A DNA stretch of 64,000 bases, taken from the NCBI GenBank assembly GCA_023213315.1, contig JAKCPI010031576.1:1-64000 (forward strand), read 5' to 3'. This document shows, one piece after another, positions 10,661 to 22,070 of this stretch (position 1 is the first letter of the stretch; every line of letters starts with the position of its first letter). The notes beneath the pieces were generated by a model. The model was not told the origin of the DNA. It did no database searches and saw nothing but the letters and a program-made list of their open reading frames with translations. This DNA comes from Euborellia annulipes (Eukaryota > Arthropoda > Insecta > Dermaptera > Anisolabididae). A program made the translations under genes and the position numbers.

Positions 10661-11769
10661 CTAGCAAAGTACAAACAATTTGACAATATATTATGACTAG
10701 AATGAATGTAGTGATAGGTAAGTATAAGAATAAAATTTGACTATAAATTATGATTAGAATGAATGTCGCAATAGATGAGTATAAAAATAAAATTTGACAA
10801 TATATTGTTATATAGCGCAATTTGTTTTCTATGATGGAACTAGGAACTATTTAAAATTTGAAAGAAATCTTTGAAGAGAATTTCGAGAAAATTAGAAAAA
10901 ACCAAAAAAGTACATCAGTAAAGTACTAGTACCCGAATTTTCCCAAACATGAGACCTAGTGCATTTGCATATTTGGACCGCACATAGTATATATTTAAAA
11001 TGTGAAAAAAATCGTTAGAGCCGTTTTCGAGAACTGATAAGCTTACATATAAATAAATATACATTGCTCGTTTAATATAATAAGATAAGATAAGATAGAT
11101 AAGATTAATTTAATATAATGGATCATATTTCTTTAAAAATTATGTAACATATTTTACTGGGCACAAATTGTTCGCATGTACCCCCAAGTAAGACAATTTA
11201 TTATTACTATTATGTATTATTAACTGTCAAATTTATTTGTCTAAATGCTTTAAAATGATACTTATAGTGTTTTTGTCAAAAAAAATTCTTGGGCAGGGAA
11301 AAAACTCTCAGGCTCGGAACACATTTTGAAAATTTCATTTTGGCTCGCGCTTAATAGTACTATTTATTTGCCCACCCCTGCCCAAGACCCTCGGAAGTCG
11401 TCAGTCCGGACCTGGCCGCAATAAATTTTTTTTAGCTCAAATATTTTTCTACACTCTATAGGGGTTCCTTTAAAAGGCGGGTTTTAAATTTTTTTTTTTA
11501 GATTGCTATTAAGCGAGAGTGGCGTATCCAAATTAAACAATACAATTGTTGCCCATTTCTGGTCTACATCATTCTTAAATTATCTTCGGACAATGACCAA
11601 AAAAATAGGTTCTGACACAAGTCATCAAAATTTCACCGTTTTGTTTATTTATTTTTTTATTTTTTTTATTTACTCATTCGAAAATACAAAATAGAATACA
11701 AAAATACACTCTATAATACATAATAAATTTGAATAAATACATAAAATCACCATTACCCTTATTTGGGTT
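10661..11769. other. No gene: AT-rich repeat debris
   Basis: The stretch 10680-10800 contains two diverged copies of a 60-bp unit (GAATGTA/CG-AATAG and TATAAGAATAAAATTTGAC). From 10820 to 11095 there is an inverted relative of the Helitron-like repeat at 61270-62100, sharing CTCGAAAACGGCTCTAACG and AAGTACTAGTAC. The TATAAATAAATATACATTGC...TATTATATTAA edge at 11045-11090 corresponds to the left edge of that element. No exon with plausible splice sites was found. Confidence 0.5.
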
Positions 11770-13135
11770 TTTGGATTCATCCTTCTTGGATCTTTCTTTC
11801 TTCCTCCTCCTCTTCTCTCGTTCTCTCTATTCTTCCTATTAATTCTAACATTCCCTCGTCTATTTCTTCCGTCAGCCCTTTCCACCATTCTTTCATTTCT
11901 CTTCCCATTTTTATCTCGAATTCTCTGCAATCTTCGCAATGTTGCGCTGTTTCCTTCTCCTTCTCACATCCCCTGCACATTTTTCCTCCTCTGTCTTCTC
12001 TCCTCCTCCATATGTTTCCACATCTTGCTCGAGCTCAGAGTTTTTTCGTTTCTTCCTGCCACTTGTTATTTTGCCAATAGGTTGCCATCTCTATACTATT
12101 TTTTATATTTCTATAATAATGGCAGCAATTCGATCTGTCCATCTTTACCCAGTCGTTTTGGACAATTTGTTCAAGGTCCGTTCTCAACATATCCTCCATT
12201 ATTGAGATCATATTTTGGCGATCCTCCCTGTCCACCATATTTCTCCAGTTCCTCTCCAATCCTTCTATCCTTTTCTTCATTGCGTTTCCCCATTCCGTTC
12301 CTCTTCCATTTTCACTCCTCTTTTTATTTCTTCCTAGCAAATTTTCACCCAGGCTTCTGGTTTTTTCTTTTCGATTTTAATTATAAATTTAAATAAGGTT
12401 TTCATGGCCATAGTTGTCATTTTTGTTCTTACCATTTCTCTCCTCCAAATATAGTCTGGTGTGCTCCTTGATATACCGGTTATCATCTTTATAAATTGCC
12501 CTTGTATTCTAGCTCTTGATGTGTTCTTTTTTAGAATTTCCTGAAGTGAAAATTGTCCCTAGATATTTTATTTTGTTAGTTTCTTCAATTTTATTTCCCA
12601 TATACTCCCACTTTTCCTTCTTTCCTCTTCTTCCTCCTTTTTGAAATTTAACAATTTTTGTTTTCTCCGTATTGACTTCTAATCGATTCCTATCGCAGTA
12701 CTTTTCTAACTCTTTCATCATTTCCTTTAGTCCAATTTCAAAGTCTGCCATTATTGCCACATCGTCTGCGAATTTTATGCAAAATATTTTCTTTGCCCCT
12801 ATCACGGTTCCTCCCATATTCTTCTTTCTCCAAATCTCATCTAAATCATTAATAAATATATTAAAGAGGATAGGACTAAGCGGGCAACCCTGTTTAAGTC
12901 CTTTACTTGTCCAAAAATATTTAGCTTCTTCTTCGACGTTTTCTATTGCTATTCTATTTCTTGTTTCCCTATAAATTTCCTCTATTAGATGATACATTCT
13001 TTTGCCCACTCCAATACTTTCTATCTTCTTTAATAACAAATGCCGCCTGTCAACCTTGTCGAAGGCGGCTTTCAAATCTAAAAACAAAATTAATAGTAAA
13101 ATCTCGCCGTGAAGAACCAATAGAACGAGGAGCAC
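11770..13135 (-). pseudogene. LINE reverse transcriptase fragment, second family
   Basis: Minus strand. The RT core lies at 12509-13110: DLKAAFDKVDRRHLLLKK, LKQGCPLSPILFNIFINDLD, IKFADDVAIM (catalytic FADD intact) and KYLGTIFTSG. It continues after frameshifts into a charged C-terminus with a zinc-knuckle-like CRGCEKEKETAQHCEDC near 11930-11980, usual at the end of such ORF2 proteins. The element is cut off at the 5' side at about 13135, within RT, and has no visible target duplication. It belongs to a different family from the LINE at 7.9-10.7 kb. Confidence 0.87.
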
Positions 13136-14003
13136 AATTTTCGCACATCCACACTAATCAAAAGCTTTGTTTACCGTTTTGTTTTCTGACTAACATATAA
13201 TATATTATAAAATTTGTAAACGAATATGGTTCGTTATTAATGTTAATTTGAATCCGGAACTAAATAAATATCACTCCTATTAACAACTACTCTTCTGGTA
13301 TGCGCCACTGCCTTTTCTCCTTCCCTACATCATAAATTTTGGGACTTTATCTACCAATCCACGTAAAATAACAGTAGTCGACAAAAATGAACTTTTTTTC
13401 TTTCACAAGAATAAAGATATGAAATTCTAGAAGTATTTTTCATGCTGAATTCAAATATCATTTCAGTTTTGCCCCATCAGGCACAGATTTAGAGATATAG
13501 AGCAAAATAGATTTTAGTAGAAAATGTGCTCTAAAACGGCTTTTATTTACAATGTTCAAATTATTTTTAACGCCGCACCCCGTAAAAATATTCAGGTATT
13601 TAGAATACATATAAATTTAAAGTTTCATCCTAATCAGAGGTCATTTAGACTTACCGCAAACGGCTTAAAGTTTAGAAAAATCGAAATTTTCAAGATTTTG
13701 TTTGCTTTGGTTACCCCTAATACAATTTTAGATATCCCTGAGTGCAAAAAACATATATTTACGATATTCTATAGTTCTTTGGCTTTCTAAAAATCATTCA
13801 TTCGTAAAAATCTGTTAATTATTAACGAAATTATGAACAAAAGAAAAAACACAAGTACACTCAGTGGACGAAATAAATAAACTTCAATTGAATTAAAAAG
13901 CGAACCCTATCCACGAGAAGCTAATGTATTTTATCTGAACATAGGTTCCCGGGCACTAACTTTATTAAATTAAAAAAAAAAAAATATTTCTAGAATCTCA
14001 TAT

Positions 14004-15356
14004 CCCAGACAGCCTGGAATATTGCAGTAATATTGCAGCAATTTTGCCAACCTTGCACAATATTGACAATATTGGAGCAACATTGCTGTAATTCCGCTGC
14101 GCAATATTGAAGTGAGGACATTGCAGAAATATTGCAGCAATATTGCTGTGGCAACATTGAAGTGTGATTATTGCAGCAATATTGCAGTGGCAACATTGAA
14201 TAGTGAATATTCCAGCAATATTGCATCAATATTGCCGTTGCAATATTGAAGTGTGAGTATTGTTGCAATATTGCATCAATATTGCTGTTGCAATATTGAA
14301 TAGTGAATATTTCAGTAATATTGCAGTGGCAATATTGAAGTGTAAATATTGCAGCAATATTCCTGAAATATTACAGTGACAACATTGAAGAGTGAATATT
14401 GAAGCAATATTGCAGCACAATGTTGCAAAGGCAACATTGAAGCATGAATATTGCAGCAATATTGCAGGGTCAATATTGAAGTGTGAATATTGCAGCAATA
14501 TTGAAGTGGCAACATTGAATAGTGAATATAGGGTTAAAATTATCATATAAACTTTATAATATTCATATTAATTAAATAAATTAATGCCCGTGATTACCCG
14601 TGGCTTAGAGAGAAGACACTAGCTTCTTGAGCCTGGGGTCCCGGATTCCCTTTCCGTCCCAAGGGAGAAAAATTTATTTCATTTGATTTGACTGCAAATA
14701 ATTTGAAATAAAGAGGGATGGTGTCTAAATTACCTTAGATGCCGAAAACGAAAAAAAAATTAAAAAATTAAAAAAAAAAAAATTAATTTTAAATATTATA
14801 AATTATTATATTTTTTACAATTTATAAGTGACTTTTTGTTTAAAAAAAATTTAATAGTACTACATACGATTTAAGTAGCTTAAAAAGTGTTGAAATTTCA
14901 TATAGCAAAACGTCCGAGGCAGCAAAGGAGTCGAATATTGGAATCAAGACATTGGAAATATTGGAAATGCAAAAAACTCGTGTTCAAATCCCTCTATGAA
15001 CAAGTTTTTTTACCCTGCAATATTACCACAATATTCCAGGCAATATTGCCGCAATATTCCCGTAATATTGCTGCAATATTCACAATATTCCATGCAATAT
15101 TGCCGGAATATTCCCGTAATATTGCTGCAATACTCATAATATCCGCGTAATATTGCTGCAATACTTGCAATATTTTTTGTAATATTGCCACAATATTCCA
15201 TTCAGTATTGCCACAATATTCCTGCAAGTTACAAAGAGGCGGACATAGGAATATTGCAACAATGTTGCTGCATTGTTCCTGCAATATTCCCTGCAAGGTT
15301 AAATATTGCAATGTAAGATTCCTGCAATATTACTGTAAGATTCCAGGCTGTCTGGG
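14004..15356. mobile_element. ATATTGCAG-array foldback element, nested, AT duplication
   Basis: Terminal inverted repeats are CCCAGACAGCCTGGAATATT and the complementary TTCCAGGCTGTCTGGG. Both arms consist almost entirely of ATATTGCAG/CAATATTGAAGTG units: left 14020-14530, right 15020-15345 in opposite orientation. The centre is AT-rich and holds a SINE. Comparison with the empty site at about 40725 (CTCATATCTTTC) shows that the insertion added the element plus a 2-bp AT duplication (14002-14003 and 15357-15358). The open frames it contains are translations of the repeat and are not genes. I do not recognise the family. Confidence 0.85.
14586..14779 (+). mobile_element. tRNA-derived SINE, second family, 8-bp flanks
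   Basis: The tRNA-like head GCCCGTGATTACCCGTGGCT and a B-box-like segment (GGTCCCGGATTCCC) are followed by a body containing GATTTGACTGCAAATAA and CTTAGATGCCGAAAA, then an A-rich tail. AAATTAAT flanks both sides (14578-14585 and 14780-14787). The relatives at 35517-35696 and 53640-53790 (minus strand) share the GGCATCTAAGGCCATTTAGA body. Confidence 0.75.
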
Positions 15357-16697
15357 ATCTTTCTTTATACTAGTAAAAGAAAAAGAAGTCCATTTTTTCG
15401 ACCAGTGAGTGTACTTTGTGTTTTTTCTTTGTTAATAATTTCGTTAATAATTAACAGATTTTTACAAATGAATGATTTTTAGAAAGCCAAAGAACTATAG
15501 AATATCGTAAATATATACTTTTTGCATTCAGGGATATCTAAAATTGTATTAGGGGTGACCAAAGCAAAAAAAATTTTGAAAATTTCGATTTTTCTAAACT
15601 TTAAGCCGTTGGCGTCTAAATGACCTCCGATTGGGATGGAACTTAAAATTTATATGTATTCTAAATACCTGAATATTTTTACGGGGTGCGGCCTTAAAAA
15701 TAATTTGAACATTCTAAATAAAAGCGGTTTTAGAGCACATTTTCTACTAAAATCTATTTTGCTCTATATCTCTAAAACTGTGCCTGATGGAAAAATTCTA
15801 ACTATATTTGAATTCAGAATGAAAAAATGCACTAGGTTCACTAATCAGGTATCTTGTGAAAAAAACCTTGTCGACTAGTGTAATTAGAGACAGAGTCTAA
15901 AATGCCTTCGCCTCTTTAAATGAAATAATAAAAAAAAAAAAAAATTAGGGCCCCCCTTTGACAAAATCCTTGGACCGTCACTGAACAAGACTACTATACA
16001 AGACGGTTAAATGAAACAAAAATAACATTAAGGAGAAATGGAAGATATTTAATGAAGTCTTTAATAAAAAAGGCAAAAAACATCTTAATTTCAAGGAAGT
16101 ATTTAATGAATAATCAACGATAATTTCTAATAAGATGGCCACTACATTCGTTGAGCAGATTCAAGACATCATACGTGCTTACATGAGTGCTCAAGATAGA
16201 ATTAAATAGTGGCGGTGAAATCAACGGGAGCGTAGTGAATAATTTTGTGTGTGATCCTGTCACTTTGAGTGAAATTATCAAAATGATGTTCTCGATGATA
16301 AAAAAATCCCCTGGTGTTGATAAAATTCTTGTCAAAGACATCAAACTTTGCAAAACAAAAATTGCTCCAACATTTTTCAAATTGATTAATTTAAGTGTAC
16401 TCCGGGGGAAATCCCATCCAAACTGAAAATGTCATTGGTAAAACCATTATATAAAATATAAATAAAAAAACAAACAAGTTATGTGATTATGGGAACTATA
16501 GGCCGATATCAACCATGTCAACAATCGAAAAAATAATTTAAAAATGCCTATCAAGAAGGGTTGTGCAGTTTACAGAAAAAAATAATATTATGAAAGATTG
16601 TCAATATGGATTTAGTAAGCATAGGGGGACTGAAGATCTTCTATCGGCATTTTCTGATTTAATAAATAATAATTTAAATAAACAAAATAAAGTACTC

Positions 16698-17568
16698 AAT
16701 GAAGAGTAGAAGAATGGCTGTGGTGATGATTGAATAAAGGAACTCTATGAGTAGGGCAGCCAGCGGAAATAAAAAACCTTTATATTATTTCGTCTACGTT
16801 TCGGGAACGCATCGCTCCCATCTTCAGGACCTGTGGCCGTCAATTATTTATTAATTTAGTACAAACATCCTTAAAATTATATTATTTACAGAAAAAAGTT
16901 AAAAAATGCTTACAAATTAATTGTTGAATGATAGATGAATATTTTTATGTTGTACACACAATGAAATAAATAACATGTATTGTGCATAGTGATTTAATAA
17001 ATAAGACAATTGTATATGTGCCTAAAGCTGCATAATATACAATTGTCTTATTTATTAAATCACTATGCACAATACATGTTATTTATTTCATTGTGTGTAC
17101 AACATAAAAATATTCATCTATCATTCAACAATTAATTTGTAAGCATTTTTTAACTTCTTTCTGTAAATAATATAATTGTAAGGATGTTTGTACTAAATTA
17201 ATAAATAATTGACGGCCACAGGTCCTGAAGATGGGAGCGATGCGTTCCCGAAACGTAGACGAAATAATATAAAGGTTTTTTAGTAGAAAATAAAAGGTCG
17301 AGCAGCTATGATAATTTCTTTATTTGAGAACCCACAGCGACGTTTCGACGAAGAACTTAAGAGGTTTTTCTGTTGACTGAACTCTAGCCATGAAGATGGT
17401 CGCATAGTCGACCGAAACGTCGCTGTGGGTTCTCAAATAAAGAAATTACCATAGCTGCTCGACCTTTTATTTTCTACTACATATTGATTCAGCTATTCGC
17501 CTCGCTAACATACCATATAAAGGTTTTTAATTTCCGCTGGCTGCCCTACTCATAGAGTTCCTTTATTC
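16698..17568. mobile_element. Foldback element with 14-bp target duplication
   Basis: The arms start TGAATAAAGGAACTCTATGA (16731) and end in the complementary TTCCTTTATTCA. They contain GTAGGGCAGCCAGCGGAAAT and a hairpin block CCTGAAGATGGGAGCGATGC...CCCGAAACG in both arms. The near-perfect palindrome meets at about 17035. The target AAAATAAAGTACTC is duplicated at 16684-16697 and 17569-17582, interrupting a LINE. About 33 bp at the left edge lack a right counterpart. A second foldback is nested in the right arm. Confidence 0.8.
17281..17514. mobile_element. Nested foldback with 14-bp target duplication
   Basis: Arms of about 65 bp begin TAGTAGAAAATAAAAGGTCG and end with the complement. The loop contains ATGAAGATGGTCGCATAGTC followed by GACCGAAACGTCGC. 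It is inserted in the right arm of the larger foldback and flanked by ATATAAAGGTTTTT (17267-17280 and 17515-17528). The larger foldback's left arm shows the uninterrupted sequence. A non-palindromic tail (CATATTGATTCAGCTATTCG) follows the right arm. Confidence 0.82.
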
Positions 17569-17750
17569 AAAATAAAGTACTCGAGTTATTTATACTTTTC
17601 CAAGGCATTCGACACGTTGGGTAAAGAACAGGTATTGTTTGCTTTGGAAAGTGTGGGAATTAGGTGTTTCATGAAGAATTGATTTAAAAATTATTTTGAA
17701 GATAGGACTATGATCTTAAATGTTGACAATCCATAGAAAATAAAAAAAAA

Positions 17751-19164
17751 ATTTCCATTTGGCCTTTATGACAAAACCAATAATTCAAATGAGCTTTAAT
17801 ATCTAAAGTGATCTAAACTATAATCAGAAGTGATTTCTTTTAAGAATCCAAATGCTCATCATTTACGTCCCTTTCAAATGATTGCTTATTCTAGGCTATA
17901 GGTATATATAAATAAATTTAAATATTTAAATGGGAGTTGAAAAAAAGGGGAGAAACGGATAAAAGGAAAAAATACAATAGAAGAGGGGAGAAAAGAAACG
18001 AATTTTGAATAATTTATCGATTTATTTCTAATCTGTTAATTAATATCACTCATAGAAATAACAAAATATGAAGAAATTTGTAGTAGGTTCAAGCCCAGGG
18101 AGCTTGTTATTTTCTATTCTATTTGTATGCAAAAGGAGTTTCGGTTCTCTTCAAGATTAAAGTTATTTAATAATTTATTTCTATTCTGAGTTGAAAAAAA
18201 ACTCGAGTTCAAATCCCCTCATGGCAAAATATTATCTAACTCTTTGTGAGATGCCTCCTCCTACCTCTCAGAAGTAACCTCAACCTGGGACGTCATTTGA
18301 GGGGTGGCAGAGAAGGCATTTGCCCCCCTCAAGGTTTTGAAAGAAAATAGTAAATTATGATTTTAGCCATTACATACAAACAAACTCAGACTCTCTCTTT
18401 ATAAAGATGTATAGAAGATGGTTTAAATAAAAATATAGAGGTATATTTATGTTTATATGTATAAAAATTAAGTAGCACAGGAAGTAAAAAAATTATATGT
18501 CCCCTCAAGCAAAAACTGAAATGACGACACTGACCACAACATGTCAGGTCTGACACTAATGACTGAATTGATTTTGGCAGAACCCGGGAAGGCTCCCGGT
18601 GGCCCTGAAATGAAGCTTTGATTATTTAAATAAATTTATAATGAAAACCAAACAGCTACCAAAAAATTAAATAAAAAAATAATACTCAGGCTATGTACTT
18701 CTTGAAAAAAATCATCTCTCAAACATAAAAAACCTGCGAGCACTTTTATTTTTAATGTATTGTATGTATGATATAATTAATTGCAAAAATATTTTTTTAA
18801 ACAATTTAATTTAAGAGGATTAATTTATAAAAAAAAAATTTTTCTATATATTAAATAAAATATATTTTTTTCTTTGTTCAAGAGGATTAGAGAAATAAAA
18901 AATTTTAATACAATCAAGAGTCGCGGGAGCGACTCGTCGCCGAGCAAGTAAAAAGCAAAAGAAAGCAAAGAAACTCTTAATACTACCATTTAGTTGATAT
19001 TCCAATAGATGCCAATGGCCCATTGCATTTAGATGGACGAGTCGTCCCTAGACTATATTATCAAGAATGATTTTAAATCCTTAATAAAAGATAGGGACGT
19101 GAAAAAATCTTTTTGAGAAACTTTTCTCTTTCTGGGCGAATATCTCAAAAAGGTTTTAAGATAT
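17751..19164. other. No gene recognised; AT-rich, one possible small TIR element
   Basis: No frame or exon was recognised. Near 18278-18520, GGGACGTCATTTGAGGGG and CCCCTCAAGCAAAAACTGAAATGACG are inverted relatives of each other, so a small decayed TIR element is likely. A perfect hairpin GAGTCGCGGGAGCGACTC lies at 18918-18935. Confidence 0.4.
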
Positions 19165-20225
19165 CGGAGCCAAATTTTTTTTATATTAAACTAGAATAAA
19201 TAAGGATTATTTTGAGCACGAATTCAAAAAAAAATTCCAGTCCCAAAAAGAATGGCAGAGGCTCAAAGTTGAGATTTTGCCGATTTCGGAAGGTCAAAAG
19301 TTAGTCTCTTATTTTTCCTTTTTTACTTTCTCTTACCTATGTATATTTTTTTTTCATTCTTTTCTTCAATTTTCAAATTTTTAGACAAAGCTACAGGTTT
19401 CCCTGCTGGACCGATTTGGATGAAATTTAAAATACAAATAGATACTATCAAAAACCCGATACCTTTGATATAAAATTTCATTTTGGATCAAAAGTGACTT
19501 TTTGAGGGGTATTCAAAATTTCAAATTTGTCCTATCTTTAACGTGGCGAAAAGAAAATTTTGACTATTTTGCTCCCTGATGACGTCATCTAGGAACATAT
19601 CTATTAATATTAGTAATTTTCATCCCTAATGGAATAAAATTTTTTAGGATGGATCCCTTCAGATAGAAATACAATAGATTAACGTGATAAGAAGAAGTGC
19701 TACCAACATAACAAAAATAAAAAACCTAAAATTTTATAAAATTTGGTGAAATCCTATGTTTATCGTTTCGAATGGATACCAAACGATGTGTTTGCATCCT
19801 ACCAACATAACAAAAATAAAAAACCTAAAATTTTATAAAATTTAGGGAAATCCTATGTATATCGTTTCGAATAGATACCAAACGATGTATTTACATTCTA
19901 CCAACATAACAAAAATAAAAAACCTAAAATTTTATAAAATTTAGGGAAATCCTATGTTTATCGTTTCGAATAGATACCAAACGATGTATTCACATCCTAC
20001 CAACATAACAAAAATAAAAATCCTAAAATTTTATAAAATTTGGTGAAATCCTATGTTTATCATTTTTAATTAATACCAAACGATGTATTTATTTTTTACT
20101 GTTTGGAATGCATATTAAAAGATCTATTCATGGGATAACTTAATATTTAATAAACAAAAATTATTAAATAAAATTTAAATGTAATATTTCACAAAAAGAA
20201 GTGAAATCTCAGCCAAAAACATCGG
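19165..20225. repeat. Dispersed repeat family, copy 1, with 100-bp tandem array
   Basis: This is collinear with 62660-63700: it shares AAACTAGAATAAATAAGGAT, AGAATGGCAGAG, GACAAAGCTACAGGTT and TGATGACGTCAT. Inside, four tandem units of about 100 bp (19697-20100) each start CTACCAACATAACAAAAATA and contain ATACCAAACGATGT. The other copy has only one unit, so the array expanded after the copies separated. The left edge resembles the 5' start of Helitron-like elements in this window (TATATTAAACTAG). Confidence 0.75.
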
Positions 20226-20490
20226 AGATGCAAAAGGGGCGCCTCGCATTATTTTTGCCCAGCGTCGAGGTGAAATAAAAAAAATGCGCCTCGCTTTTCT
20301 GATTTATATAAAAGCGAGGATATATGAAACAAATAAAATTCTGTAGGGGTTTTATTTAAGTGAAAATATTTCCTCGCTTTTATATAAATCAGAAAAGCGA
20401 GGCGCATTTTTTTGATTTCACCTCGACGCTGGGCAAAAATAATGCGAGGCGCCCCTTTTTGCATCTCCGATGTTTTTGGCTGAGATTTAA
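20207..20490. repeat. Palindrome with TTTTATATAAATCAGAAAAGCG arms
   Basis: Nearly perfect inverted arms of about 120 bp are bounded by GAAATCTCAGCCAAAAACAT and its complement. They include GGGGCGCCTCGCATTA and GCGCCTCGCTTTTCTGA. The left arm is shared with the end of the dispersed repeat also found at 63640. The short loop carries GGATATATGAAACAAATAAA. There is no coding. Confidence 0.85.
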
Positions 20491-21102
20491 TTATTAACTC
20501 TTCTCTTTAGCAATAATAGAAATAAGAGAAGAGGATAAAATAATAATTAATAAATTAATTTTAATTGTCTGATAAACCTACCTTTAGATTGGAATTTAAC
20601 TCTATTATTAGTCTGAAAATCTTTTTGATGGAAATTCTTTTAATCATTTAATTTAATATAATTAAATGATTAACAAATTTTAATTATTTAATAATAATGG
20701 GGTTTTTTTAACATATAGCCTACTTTTTTGCTTAAAAACAAATCTTTATTCTTTACGTAACTTGAGAAAAAAATCAGAATTAAAAAATATTGGATATTTA
20801 CTGAGATATTAGAGATTTAATGCCGAAAGTACTAATATGGCTGGAATTGAAGCATGTGGAGTGTGACGTCACAGGTATCTTCGCCTGCTCGGCTTCTATC
20901 AGCCGCTATACATAGCAATGTGTTTGATCGGAGGCGCATTGGACTCCACTTAAGAGGCTTTAATAACTAGTGTTTATAATAAGTTTTTTTTAAATTTATA
21001 TATCAAGTTTTAATTCTATTGAAACAAAATTACGTGTTAAAATAAGTAGAAATAAAATAAGATAAGAAAGCTAATGAAAAATAAGCCTGTGTTGGCCCCA
21101 CA

Positions 21103-21683
21103 GTAAATAACACTGTGCTACAAGAAAAAAAGCCCCGAGAAAATTCCCCCAGATTCTTAAGTAAAATGACCTCCTGAATCCAAATATGACCTTCATTTTC
21201 CCCCAGCACGTACCGTTTTCGGGGGGTAGCCCCCTACTTATTTCCACCTCTTTTCGTTAATTATAGGGCCACAAAAAAAATTTGGAGGGATGAAAAAGAA
21301 TATTTTAGCCTTAATATTTCTTCAGAAAGTCTAGAGAAGTGAAAAGTTAAAAAACATTAACATTTGGATCCAAGGGGGGAATGTGGGGGAGGATTTTGTC
21401 CCTTAAAATGCAAAAAATCATTAAAAATGATCAACTTTTCACTTCTCTAGACCTTCTGAAGAAATGTTAAGGCTAAAATATTCCTTTTCAACCTTCCAAA
21501 TTTTTTTCGTGGGCCTATAATTAACGAAAAGGGGTGGAAATAAGTAGGGAGCTACCCCCCGAAAACGGTACGTGCTGGGGGAAAACGAAGGTCATATTTG
21601 GATTCAGGAGGTCATTTTACTTAAGAATCTGAAGAAATTTTCTCGGGGCCAGAAAAAAAGTTTCATTTTGTAGCACAGTGTAA
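21103..21683. mobile_element. Foldback/TIR element with CACTGTGCTACAA ends
   Basis: The ends are CACTGTGCTACAAG and the complementary TTGTAGCACAGTG. Arms of about 260 bp are mirror copies: TTCGGGGGGTAGCCCCC and GTAAAATGACCTCCTGAATC on the left, complements on the right. A short GGATCCAAGGGGGG centre separates them. The flanks TAA and TAA are compatible with a TA or TAA target. It is non-coding. Confidence 0.8.
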
Positions 21684-21875
21684 TCTAAAATTTTTTATTT
21701 AACAAATTTAAAAATTTTTTATATATGTTTTACTAAAGATTTTAGGTTCAAATTCTCAACAAATAAATATATAGTTTGAACTTAAAATGGAAGAAGAGAA
21801 GGGAAAACACAAACCCTACTTTTATTGTTATGGACCAAGTCGTCAATATAAAATCAAAATATCCAACAACCTTAG

Positions 21876-22070
21876 AATATGTGAGGTTTCACTAAGTTGT
21901 AAATGAAAAAAATATTGAATTTCTAACTCGATATATTTCGGGCTATTAACCCATCTTCAGGAGTACATGTATGTCCTGAAGATGGGTTAATAGCCCGAAA
22001 TATATCGAGTTAGAAATTCAATATTTCTTTCATTTAAAACTTAGTGAAACCTCACATATTCTAAATAATT
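21876..22070. repeat. Short palindrome carrying the CTGAAGATGG hairpin
   Basis: Mirror arms start TTAGAATATGTGAGGTTTCA and meet at a 15-base centre (GAGTACATGTATGT). Each arm contains CCTGAAGATGGGTTAATAGC then CCCGAAATATATCGAG. It is the third foldback family here built around this core. Confidence 0.85.

Larger units (their letters stand above)
13376..15876. mobile_element. GTCGAC foldback element, copy 1, with nested insertion
   Basis: The ends are AGTCGACAAAAATGAAC and TTGTCGACT. The arms of roughly 500 bp are inverted relative to each other: GCACAGATTTAGAGATATAGAG and TTATTAACGAAATTATGAAC on the left recur inverted on the right. The centre is bounded by CACTCAGTGGACGAAA and TTTTTTCGACCAGTGAGTG and holds SINE-head debris (13900-13960). 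The same element at 40091-41262 lacks the 1.35-kb insertion at 14004-15356 and serves as an empty-site control. There is no coding capacity, and both copies carry the long arms. Confidence 0.85.
16010..17750 (+). pseudogene. LINE reverse transcriptase fragment split by foldback
   Basis: Plus-strand remnants, in shifted frames, read KKSPGVDKILVKDIKLC (16305-16350), NYRPISTMSTIEKI (about 16493-16540), MKDCQYGFSKHRGTEDLLS (about 16590-16650) and, beyond a foldback insertion, LFQGIRHV and later segments from 17583. These are the early RT motifs of a CR1/Jockey-type LINE. Multiple stops and frameshifts are present, and no catalytic box survives. The coding line is interrupted at 16698-17568 by a foldback bounded by AAAATAAAGTACTC duplications. 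Confidence 0.75.

Noticed and set aside
11763..12396. Ser/Phe-rich plus-strand frames
   Set aside because: They are antisense shadows of the minus-strand LINE RT and its charged C-terminus.
13990..15311. Several 60-106 codon frames rich in QYCCNI or EYCGNI
   Set aside because: They are translations of the ATATTGCAG arrays in opposite arms of the nested element. Their periodicity is that of the DNA repeat.
20249..20464. 71-codon frame
   Set aside because: It spans a near-perfect palindrome; its coding appearance comes from the mirrored sequence.
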